Shown piece after piece: positions 1 to 6,030 of a stretch of 17,256 bases of DNA. The stretch is from an uncultured Oscillospiraceae bacterium. GTDB lineage: Bacteria > Bacillota > Clostridia > Oscillospirales > Acutalibacteraceae. Position numbers and translations under genes: made by a program. The DNA is taken from positions 1 to 17,256 of the forward strand of contig URPQ01000042.1 of assembly GCA_900549755.1 (NCBI GenBank). Reading direction: 5' to 3'. How positions within the stretch are numbered: the stretch's first letter is position 1; each line of letters starts with the position of its first letter. The notes beneath the pieces were generated by a model. That model was not told the DNA's origin. It did not search any database and saw nothing but the letters and a program-made list of their open reading frames with translations.

Positions 1-110
1 TATTGTGAGCGGAGGGGGCGTTGCCGATAACTGCACCGTTTCTTCAAAAAAGCATTGTACCCTGATTGTATTGTCTACGCATTTTTTAAATCTTCACGCT
101 TTAATATGAA

Positions 111-138
111 CCGATAACATATAAATATTAGCCGATAA
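111..138. repeat. Paired CCGATAA direct repeats upstream of the kinase promoter
   Basis: CCGATAA occurs at 111-117 and 132-138, exactly 21 bases (two helical turns) apart. A third copy lies further upstream at 24-30. The second copy ends five bases before the -35 box of the kinase promoter. Spacing by two turns on one DNA face, next to a promoter, is what a dimeric activator or repressor site looks like. No known regulator is identified, and a 7-base motif could recur by chance. Confidence 0.35.
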
Positions 139-142
139 AAAA

Positions 143-172
143 TTGACCGCACAGCCGCTTAAAGGATATAAT
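143..172 (+). promoter_or_regulatory. Sigma-A-type promoter of the hexosamine kinase gene
   Basis: TTGACC (143-148) and a perfect TATAAT (167-172) are separated by 18 bases. Predicted transcription start is near 179, giving a leader of about 20 bases. The ribosome binding site is an extended match to the 16S tail: AGGAG at 181-185 followed by GGTGAT at 187-192, five bases before the ATG at 198. Confidence 0.7.
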
Positions 173-197
173 TAAATAAAAGGAGCGGTGATTATAA

Positions 198-1295
198 ATG
201 GAAAGAAGAACCGAAGCGCAAAGACTGAACGCATTGGAGCATTTTAAAACCTCGGGAATATTAAAAAGCTGCGAGCCTTACGGTAACGGCCATATTAACG
301 ATACATATTCGGCAGCCTACAAAACGGATAACGGCGAAAAGCGCTATATTTTGCAGGCGGTAAATACCGACGTTTTCAAAGAGCCGGATAAGCTTATGAG
401 CAATATTGAAAAGGTCACGGCTTTTTTAAGAGAAAAGGGCTGCGGCGAGCGTGAGACCTTAAGCCTTGTGAAAACACGCGACGGTAAAGCGCATTATACC
501 GACAGTGATAATAATTGCTGGCGTATGTATGATTTTATTGAAAATTCAATTTGCCTTGAATTGCCCGAAAGCAACGAGGATTTTTACCAGTGCGCCGTGG
601 CGTTTGGCAGGTTTCAGAAATTTTTGGATGATTTTCCGGTAAACGAGCTTTATGAGACTATACCGGATTTTCATAATACGCCCAAGCGTTTTGCGGATTT
701 TATTGCGGCTGTTGAAAGAGACTCGCTCGGCAGGGCAAAAAATGTTCAAGGTGAAATTGATTTTATAAAGGCGCGCAGCAGCTTTTACTCTGTTCTTATT
801 GACAGTGAAAAGCAGGGGCTTTTGCCGCTGAGAGTAAGCCATAACGATACCAAAAGCAACAATGTAATGCTTGATAAAGCTACGCGCAAGGCGCTGTGCG
901 TTATAGACCTTGATACGGTTATGCCGGGGTATTCGGTAACTGATTTCGGCGATTCTATACGCTTTGGCGCAAGCACTGCGGCTGAGGACGAGAAAGACCT
1001 TTCAAAGGTGCATTTCAGCCTTGAAAAGTTCAAAACATATGCCGCAGGGTATCTTGACGGCTGCGGCGGTATGCTTAAAAACAGCGAAATTATGCTGCTG
1101 CCCGAGGGTGCAAAAATGATGACGATTGAATGTGGTATGCGCTTTTTGGCAGATTACTTAGACGGCGATACATATTTTAAAACAGCATATGCCGAGCATA
1201 ATCTCGTTCGCTGCCGCACCCAATTAAAGCTTGTTTCCGAAATGGAAGAAAACTGGGATGAAATGAAAAACACGGTAGAGGGCTTTTGCCGCTGA
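198..1295 (+). CDS. N-acetylhexosamine 1-kinase-like sugar kinase (APH fold)
   Basis: This 365-residue protein is a cytoplasmic kinase of the aminoglycoside-phosphotransferase/choline-kinase fold. Within that fold it looks like the NahK group, which uses ATP to phosphorylate GlcNAc or GalNAc at the anomeric carbon. The N-terminal GNGHINDTY (29-37) is the glycine-rich loop typical of that group. HNDTKSNN (215-222) is the catalytic loop, with D217 as the likely base and N222 as a metal ligand. VIDLDT (235-240) carries the metal-binding aspartate. Length fits the family (about 360). In Bifidobacterium nahK sits with lacto-N-biose phosphorylase and epimerase genes. Here it is alone, with its own promoter and a consensus promoter for the next gene right after its stop. 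The true substrate is therefore open; a different small sugar or amino alcohol is possible. Fold and catalytic role are secure, substrate is inference. Confidence 0.8.
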   Translation: MERRTEAQRLNALEHFKTSGILKSCEPYGNGHINDTYSAAYKTDNGEKRYILQAVNTDVFKEPDKLMSNIEKVTAFLREKGCGERETLSLVKTRDGKAHYTDSDNNCWRMYDFIENSICLELPESNEDFYQCAVAFGRFQKFLDDFPVNELYETIPDFHNTPKRFADFIAAVERDSLGRAKNVQGEIDFIKARSSFYSVLIDSEKQGLLPLRVSHNDTKSNNVMLDKATRKALCVIDLDTVMPGYSVTDFGDSIRFGASTAAEDEKDLSKVHFSLEKFKTYAAGYLDGCGGMLKNSEIMLLPEGAKMMTIECGMRFLADYLDGDTYFKTAYAEHNLVRCRTQLKLVSEMEENWDEMKNTVEGFCR

Positions 1296-1307
1296 AAATG
1301 TCTAATC

Positions 1308-1336
1308 TTGACATTTTATGCGTATTATGTTATAAT
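1308..1336 (+). promoter_or_regulatory. Perfect-consensus promoter of the abrB-type gene
   Basis: TTGACA (1308-1313) and TATAAT (1331-1336) are separated by exactly 17 bases, and TG at 1328-1329 gives an extended -10 (TGTTATAAT). Every element is at consensus, so this is predicted to be among the strongest sigma-A promoters in the window. It starts 12 bases after the kinase stop codon. Confidence 0.85.
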
Positions 1337-1360
1337 GCCCTATGACAGGGGGTGTTATGA

Positions 1361-1618
1361 ATGAAATCGACCGGAATAATAAGACCCGTAGACAAAATGG
1401 GGCGCGTTGTGATACCTAAGGAAATCAGAAAACAGCTTAAAGTCGAAAACGATATAGATAGCTTTGAAATCTATATGGAGGATGACAAAATCATTCTAAA
1501 AAAATACCAGCCTACCTGTATTTTCTGCGATTCACTGGCAGATAGTGTTCAATTTGAGGGCTTTACAGTTTGCAAGGATTGTATAAGCAAGCTTAAAAGC
1601 CTTGAGGAAGCCCAGTAA
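1361..1618 (+). CDS. AbrB/SpoVT-family transition regulator with zinc-ribbon tail
   Basis: An 85-residue DNA-binding regulator. Residues 1-48 form the swapped-hairpin AbrB domain, recognisable from GRVVIPKEIRKQL (14-26) and DKIILKKY (42-49). Residues 50-80 add a small zinc ribbon with Cys pairs at C53/C56 and C71/C74 (CxxC-14-CxxC). This two-part architecture is common in clostridial AbrB paralogs, whose members often govern stationary-phase or sporulation genes. Start choice: GGGGGTG at 1348-1354 lies six bases before ATG 1361; the ATG at 1357 is out of frame. The gene is monocistronic, between a perfect promoter and a terminator. Targets cannot be told from the sequence. Because the fold binds DNA with low sequence specificity, it is more likely a global than a local regulator. 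Confidence 0.88.
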   Translation: MKSTGIIRPVDKMGRVVIPKEIRKQLKVENDIDSFEIYMEDDKIILKKYQPTCIFCDSLADSVQFEGFTVCKDCISKLKSLEEAQ

Positions 1619-1650
1619 AAGCTTTTTTGAACATAATAATAAAGCAAAAA

Positions 1651-1692
1651 CGACCTTAAAGGTATTAAAGCCTTAGGGTCGCTTTTATTTTT
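1651..1692. terminator. Bidirectional intrinsic terminator between convergent genes
   Basis: CGACCTTAAAGG (1651-1662) pairs with CCTTAGGGTCG (1671-1681), giving 11 pairs with one bulged A and one G-T wobble, around an 8-base loop. CTTTTATTTTT follows on the plus strand. On the minus strand the stem is followed by TTTTTGCTTTATT. It therefore ends the abrB-type gene from the left and the deoR-type gene from the right. Confidence 0.85.
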
Positions 1693-1701
1693 CGTGATTT
1701 T

Positions 1702-2403
1702 TCATTCTGCCTTTATAACTCCGCCTATATCATCAGCCGAGCACAGGTTATGATAGTATAGCGTATTCATTTTATCGCTTGTGCACAGCATAAAGGATTG
1801 CTTTGAGTGCTCTAACATTTTAAGTCTTACCAAGTTTTCGGGCTGTGAAATATCGGTCAGCCTGCCGTCTTCGGATATCCCTCTGCAGGCAAAAAAGCAA
1901 AAGTCCGCGTTGTAGTGCTCAATAGTCCTGTGGGCTTCCTCTCCCACAAAGGCAAGGCAGGAATTTATAACCTCGCCGCCCGTGCCTATGCAGTTAATAT
2001 TATTTTCGCTTAAAGCCGTGAGCGCTTTAATCCCGTTGGTTATAACAATAAGATTTCTTTTTTCGGTTAAAAACGGAATCATAAAATAGGCGCTGGTTGA
2101 GGCGTCAAGGAAAATTACGCTTTCATCCGTTACCAAATCTGCCGCTATTCGTGCTATTTTAATTTTCTCATCGTTTTTTTCAAGCTCTCTTATCAAAGAC
2201 GGAATTTTAATTTCATTAAGCGCGTTTTCGTTAAGCACCGCTCCGCCGTGGGTACGCCTCAGTAACCCTTGCTTTTCAAGACTGCATAAATCACGCCTGA
2301 TAGACGGTTCGCTTGAATACAGCCTTCGCGCTAAGTCCTTTACTGTGACTGATTTTTCCTTAATTGCAATTTCAAGTATGCTTTTTTCTCTTTCTTTGTT
2401 CAT
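1702..2403 (-). CDS. DeoR-family transcriptional repressor
   Basis: A 233-residue sugar-pathway regulator. Residues 1-55 are the DeoR winged helix-turn-helix: recognition region SSEPSIRRDLCSLEKQG (30-46), then the family hallmark LRRTHGGAV (48-56). Residues about 75-230 are the DeoRC effector domain, related to ribose-5-phosphate isomerase, with FLDASTSAYF (98-107), ITNGIKAL (121-128) and GTGGEV (140-145). This domain normally binds a phosphorylated sugar that releases the repressor. Length is slightly under the usual 250. The gene is divergent from the PHP-kinase-dehydrogenase operon, so that operon is its likely target and a sugar phosphate made there its likely inducer. TAGGAG on the minus strand (2409-2414) sits just before the ATG at 2403. 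Family call is firm; target and effector are inference. Confidence 0.92.
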   Translation of the reverse strand: MNKEREKSILEIAIKEKSVTVKDLARRLYSSEPSIRRDLCSLEKQGLLRRTHGGAVLNENALNEIKIPSLIRELEKNDEKIKIARIAADLVTDESVIFLDASTSAYFMIPFLTEKRNLIVITNGIKALTALSENNINCIGTGGEVINSCLAFVGEEAHRTIEHYNADFCFFACRGISEDGRLTDISQPENLVRLKMLEHSKQSFMLCTSDKMNTLYYHNLCSADDIGGVIKAE

Positions 2404-2414
2404 ATTTAACTCCT

Positions 2415-2436
2415 AACGCTCAATTTTTTGAGCGTT
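2415..2436. promoter_or_regulatory. Perfect 9-bp inverted repeat, candidate DeoR operator
   Basis: AACGCTCAA (2415-2423) and TTGAGCGTT (2428-2436) are perfect inverted copies around TTTT. The repeat begins 12 bases upstream of the deoR-type start codon, inside its predicted untranslated leader and downstream of both divergent promoters for the minus-strand gene. A repressor dimer here would block deoR transcription (autoregulation). The same sequence would form a hairpin in the deoR mRNA just upstream of its ribosome binding site, so control of translation is an alternative. Confidence 0.55.
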
Positions 2437-2458
2437 TAATCATTTTTTGCGGCGGTTA

Positions 2459-2487
2459 TTGATTGTTCGCTTATAAAGGTATATTAT
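2459..2487 (+). promoter_or_regulatory. Promoter of the PHP-kinase-dehydrogenase-mgtC operon
   Basis: TTGATT (2459-2464) and TATTAT (2482-2487) are 17 bases apart. Start of transcription is predicted near 2494, leaving about 30 bases of leader before the ATG at 2526. It overlaps the opposing promoter of the deoR-type gene. Confidence 0.6.
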
Positions 2488-2509
2488 ATCATATATTAAA
2501 ATTTGTCAA
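2483..2509 (-). promoter_or_regulatory. Promoter of the deoR-type gene, overlapping the divergent one
   Basis: On the minus strand a perfect TTGACA (plus-strand TGTCAA at 2504-2509) precedes TATAAT (plus 2483-2488) with a 15-base spacer, or TAATAT (plus 2481-2486) with a 17-base spacer. These -10 positions fall on the same bases as the -10 of the plus-strand operon promoter, so polymerase should be able to occupy only one direction at a time. Confidence 0.6.
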
Positions 2510-2525
2510 TAGAGGAATGACGAAT

Positions 2526-3341
2526 ATGCCTGCACATAATATTTTCGATTGCCACACGCATACGCATTTTTCCCACGATTCCGAATGTGATCCGTATGAC
2601 AGCTTAAAGGCGGCAAAGGAAAGGCAAATAGCGGGGTTTGCGATTACCGACCACTGTGATATTGAATTTTGCGGCGACGGGGATGTAAAAACGCCTATAA
2701 AGAAGTCAGTCGTTTGCGCTCACGAAATGGGTGACGGTGTGCTTGCGGGGGTTGAAATAGGCGAGGGAATATGGCATAAAAAGAATGCGGAGGAAGTGAT
2801 TGCGGGCAGTGATTTCGATATTGTTTTAGGCTCGGTTCACGCGGTGAGGTACAAGAATTATACACAGCCGTATTCCGGGATAGATTTTTCTCTTCTTTCA
2901 CAAAACGAAATAAACGAATACATTTCCGCATATTTTGACGATATGCTTGAAATGATTAAAACGACAGATTTCGACGTACTTTCGCATATGACCTGCCCAT
3001 TAAGATACATAAGCGGAAAATACGGAATAGCGGTGGATTTGAAAAATTTTGCCGATAAAACGAATATAATACTGAATGAGATAATAAGCCGAGGTGTTGC
3101 TCTGGAAATAAATACCTCTTGCCTTGATACAAATTACAACGCCCTTATGCCGGATATACCGATAATAGAGCGGTATAAGGAACTCGGCGGCTATCTTTTA
3201 ACCTTGGGCTCGGACGCGCACACAGCAGAGCGCATAGCGCACGGCTTTGATTATGCCTTAAGCGAGCTTTCAAGGCTCGAATTTAAAAATATTTATTATT
3301 ACAAAAACCGAAAACCCATACCGCAGGAGATAAAATTATGA
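2526..3341 (+). CDS. PHP-domain phosphoesterase (HisJ/histidinol-phosphatase-like)
   Basis: A 271-residue metal-dependent phosphatase of the PHP superfamily, a TIM-like barrel with three metal ions. Metal-site motifs appear in order: FDCHTHTHFSHD (7-18), TDHCD (41-45), GVEIGEG (75-81), GSVH (102-105), SHMTCP (153-158) and GSDAH (228-232). Such proteins are usually annotated as histidinol-phosphatase, but no histidine gene is nearby. It shares a 4-base ATGA overlap with a sugar kinase, so a sugar-phosphate or related monoester is the more likely substrate. Start choice: AGAGG at 2511-2515 is correctly placed for ATG 2526. ATG 2517 would be almost on top of the binding site, and the in-frame TTG at 2463 lies inside the promoter. 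Confidence 0.85.
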   Translation: MPAHNIFDCHTHTHFSHDSECDPYDSLKAAKERQIAGFAITDHCDIEFCGDGDVKTPIKKSVVCAHEMGDGVLAGVEIGEGIWHKKNAEEVIAGSDFDIVLGSVHAVRYKNYTQPYSGIDFSLLSQNEINEYISAYFDDMLEMIKTTDFDVLSHMTCPLRYISGKYGIAVDLKNFADKTNIILNEIISRGVALEINTSCLDTNYNALMPDIPIIERYKELGGYLLTLGSDAHTAERIAHGFDYALSELSRLEFKNIYYYKNRKPIPQEIKL

Positions 3342-4264
3342 AGTACGATATAACGGCTTTAGGCGAAATACTTATAGATTTTACACCGTCCGGCAGGGAC
3401 TCGGCAGGCGACCTTATTTTTGTACGAAAGGCGGGCGGCGCACCCGTTAATCTGCTGGCGACCGTTTCAAAATTCGGCGGAAAAACGGCGTTTATAGGCA
3501 AGATCGGGAACGATATGTTCGGCAGCTTTCTGCGCGAAACGCTTAAAAACGCGGGCGTATCGGACGAGGGGCTTATAACCGATAATTTGCACAACACCAC
3601 CCTTGCGTTTGTGGCGCTTAATAGTGAGGGCGACCGCGATTTCAGCTTTTACCGCAATTTCGGCGCGGATGTTTTTCTTGAAAAAGAGAATATAAATGCG
3701 GACATTATTAAAAATTCGCGGATATTCCATTTCGGCTCTTTATCGCTTACAGCAGAGCCTGCGCGCAGCACTACCGAATATGCGCTTGGTATTGCAAAAA
3801 AGGCGGGCTGTACTATAACCTACGACCCGAATTACAGAGAGCCGCTGTGGAAAGACAAAGCAACCGCAATAAAGATGATGAAGCTGCATCTTGATAAGGT
3901 GGATATTCTTAAAATCGCAAAGGATGAGCTTTTAATGCTGTTCGGCGGAAGTGAGGAAAGTGCGGTAAGGGCGGTATTTTCTTACGGGGTTAAAATAATT
4001 CTTGTGACCGACGGTGCAAAGGGTGCTGAGCTTTATATGGAAAACGCGCATATAGCCTTACCCGCCGAAAAGGTAAACACTATAGATACTACAGGCGCGG
4101 GGGATATATTCTTCGGAACATTTTTAAGCGAATGGATAAATAATAAAAGCACTGCCTACAATATAACGCCCGAAACGGCGGAAAAATACCTTAAAAAAGC
4201 AATTTATGTTGCGGGCAAAAGCACCGAAAAACACGGCGCAATAGCCGCATTAAAGGAGATATAA
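3338..4264 (+). CDS. PfkB-family carbohydrate kinase (fructokinase-like)
   Basis: A 308-residue ribokinase-fold sugar kinase that uses ATP to phosphorylate a sugar hydroxyl in the cytoplasm. Seen: substrate-loop GGAPVN (33-38), GKIGNDMFG (54-62), DPNYREPLW (163-171), and the C-terminal PfkB signature DTTGAGDIFFG (250-260) with D256 as catalytic base. GGAPVN and DPNYR..LW are the pattern of bacterial fructokinases (ScrK-like), which make fructose 6-phosphate; 2-keto-3-deoxygluconate kinases are the main alternative. It starts inside the stop codon of the PHP gene (ATGA overlap) and ends four bases before the dehydrogenase gene. Pairing with a polyol-type dehydrogenase suggests polyol to ketose to ketose phosphate. 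The kinase family is firm, the substrate is inference. Confidence 0.88.
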   Translation: MKYDITALGEILIDFTPSGRDSAGDLIFVRKAGGAPVNLLATVSKFGGKTAFIGKIGNDMFGSFLRETLKNAGVSDEGLITDNLHNTTLAFVALNSEGDRDFSFYRNFGADVFLEKENINADIIKNSRIFHFGSLSLTAEPARSTTEYALGIAKKAGCTITYDPNYREPLWKDKATAIKMMKLHLDKVDILKIAKDELLMLFGGSEESAVRAVFSYGVKIILVTDGAKGAELYMENAHIALPAEKVNTIDTTGAGDIFFGTFLSEWINNKSTAYNITPETAEKYLKKAIYVAGKSTEKHGAIAALKEI

Positions 4265-4268
4265 CGAA

Positions 4269-5288
4269 ATGAAAGCAGCGGTATTTTACGGAAAAAACGA
4301 TTTGAGAGTTGAGGAAAGAGATGTGCCCGAAATCGGCAAAAACGATGTTTTGGTGCGCGTACACGCCTGCGGAATATGCGGAACGGACGTACATATATTC
4401 TGCGGCGACGAGGGCGCCGCGCCCACGCCCGAAAACACGGTTTTAGGTCACGAATTTGCGGGCGAGGTCGTAAAGGTAGGCACAGATGTAAAGTCGGTTA
4501 CTGCGGGCGATAAGGTATGCGTAGACCCCAACAAGCTTTGCGGCAGCTGCGAGTTTTGCCGCAGGGGAATTGGGCATTTTTGTACCGATATAACAGGTAT
4601 CGGCACAACGGTAGACGGTGGTTTTGCAGAGTATTGCGCCGTACCTGCTTCGCAGGTTTATAAGGTGGCGGACAGTCTTTCCTTTGAGCAGGCGGCTATG
4701 ACCGAGCCTGTTTCCTGCTGTCTGCACGGAATAGAGCTTTGTAATATCAAGTGCGGCGATACGGTTACGGTTATAGGCTGCGGAATGATAGGGCTTATAA
4801 TGCTGCAGCTGGCAAGGCTTTCGGGTGCTGCAAATATTATAGTGATCGAGCCTATAAAGGAAAAGAGGGAACAGGCTTTAAAGCTCGGCGCGGACATAGC
4901 GCTTGACCCCAAAGCGGATAATATTCCCGAGGCTCTTAAAAAGCAGGGCTTAGAGCAGGTAGATGTTGTAATAGAATGCGTGGGCAGACCCGAAACAATT
5001 GAACAGGCAATAGCCCTTGCAGGCAAGTATTCAACCGTTATGATGTTCGGGCTTACGAAGCCGGACGCCGAAATAAGCGTAAAGCCGTTTGAAATATTCA
5101 AAAAGGAAATAACCTTAAAATCGTCCTACATAAACCCATATACATTTCCCGCGGCAATCAAGCTTATTGAAAGCGGAAAGCTTGACGTATCATCAATGAT
5201 TTACAAAACAGAGCCGCTTGAAGAGCTGCCGAGTATTTTGGCGGATGGCAAACGGCGCGGCGCCGGCAAATATATTATAACTATGTGA
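4269..5288 (+). CDS. Zinc-dependent medium-chain alcohol/polyol dehydrogenase
   Basis: A 339-residue cytosolic MDR-family oxidoreductase of the sorbitol/threonine dehydrogenase type. Catalytic zinc ligands are visible: C37 in CGICGTD (34-40), H61-E62 in GHEFAGEV (60-67), and E146. The structural zinc lobe is complete (C91, C94, C97, C105). The Rossmann motif GCGMIG (170-175) and an acidic residue at the end of the second strand (E194) point to NAD rather than NADP. Length is typical (340-350). It follows the sugar kinase by four bases and is the natural first or second step of the same pathway: oxidation of a polyol to a ketose, or of a sugar hydroxyl. Sorbitol, other hexitols or L-threonine cannot be separated by eye; the kinase partner favours a polyol. 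Confidence 0.9.
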   Translation: MKAAVFYGKNDLRVEERDVPEIGKNDVLVRVHACGICGTDVHIFCGDEGAAPTPENTVLGHEFAGEVVKVGTDVKSVTAGDKVCVDPNKLCGSCEFCRRGIGHFCTDITGIGTTVDGGFAEYCAVPASQVYKVADSLSFEQAAMTEPVSCCLHGIELCNIKCGDTVTVIGCGMIGLIMLQLARLSGAANIIVIEPIKEKREQALKLGADIALDPKADNIPEALKKQGLEQVDVVIECVGRPETIEQAIALAGKYSTVMMFGLTKPDAEISVKPFEIFKKEITLKSSYINPYTFPAAIKLIESGKLDVSSMIYKTEPLEELPSILADGKRRGAGKYIITM

Positions 5289-5296
5289 GGTACAGT

Positions 5297-5938
5297 ATGA
5301 ATATAATTGAGGTTTTGCTGCGGTCAATCGCAGCGGTGGTAATAGGCACTCTTATAGGCAGCGAGCGTATGCGACACGGCAGAGCGGCGGGTATGCGAAC
5401 GCATATTTTAGTCTGCCTCGGCTCTTGCATGACTAGTATGACAAGTATGTACGTTGCGAATATGTTAGGCAATAACGGCGATGTTTTCAGAATACCCGCA
5501 CAGGTAGTATCGGGCATAGGCTTTTTGGGTGCGGGAATGATAATTCTTAAAAACAATAATGTTATAACCGGGCTTACAACCGCGGCGGGAGTGTGGGCTA
5601 CCGCCACAATAGGCGTGGCGCTCGGCTACGGCTTTTATATCGGTGCGGTAATTGTAACTCTCTTATTTCTCGGCACAATAATACTGTTTGCGAAATTTGA
5701 AAGGAAAAGAAAAAGCGCCGAGGTTATATATATCGAAATAGACGATTTATATAAGGTCAACGCGGTTTTATCAAGGCTGCGCGAGGTAATCCCAGAAAGC
5801 TTTACATACCAGATTTTCGCCCCGAAATCCGAGAAAAACGGGAATATAGGTATGAACATTGTGATAGATAAGCGTATTGATTTTGACATTTCATCGCTTT
5901 GCGATATTGAAAATGTGGCGTATGCGGTAGAGGAATAG
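5297..5938 (+). CDS. MgtC/SapB-family membrane protein
   Basis: A 213-residue inner-membrane protein. The N-terminal 135 residues hold about four hydrophobic segments with the family hallmarks GSERMRHGRAAGMRTH (21-36), VSGIGFLGAGMII (71-83) and GLTTAAGVWATATIG (92-106). Residues about 142-213 form a soluble, ACT-like C-terminal domain. MgtC proteins are linked to survival at low magnesium and, in enteric bacteria, to modulation of the F1Fo ATPase; they are not firmly shown to be transporters. Start choice: TGAGG at 5286-5290 sits six bases before ATG 5297, favouring it over the in-frame GTG at 5285. It is the last gene of the operon, eight bases after the dehydrogenase. No hairpin follows, so some read-through toward uvrB is possible. 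Confidence 0.9.
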   Translation: MNIIEVLLRSIAAVVIGTLIGSERMRHGRAAGMRTHILVCLGSCMTSMTSMYVANMLGNNGDVFRIPAQVVSGIGFLGAGMIILKNNNVITGLTTAAGVWATATIGVALGYGFYIGAVIVTLLFLGTIILFAKFERKRKSAEVIYIEIDDLYKVNAVLSRLREVIPESFTYQIFAPKSEKNGNIGMNIVIDKRIDFDISSLCDIENVAYAVEE

Positions 5939-5960
5939 AAGGAATTGTATTGTCTATGTG

Positions 5961-5989
5961 TTTACTTATATACGATTTTGTGTTATACT
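5961..5989 (+). promoter_or_regulatory. Promoter of uvrB with extended -10
   Basis: TTTACT (5961-5966) and TATACT (5984-5989) are 17 bases apart, and TG at 5981-5982 makes an extended -10. I see no LexA-type GAACNNNNGTTC site here, so uvrB does not show the classical Gram-positive SOS operator. The ribosome binding site AAGGTGAG (6019-6026) serves the GTG at 6031. Confidence 0.7.
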
Positions 5990-6030
5990 GTATTACGGAT
6001 AAAAAGTAAGCATTATAAAAGGTGAGTTAT

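Noticed and set aside
5939..6030. LexA (SOS) operator at uvrB
   Set aside because: No GAACNNNNGTTC or close variant is present here or in 8100-8381.
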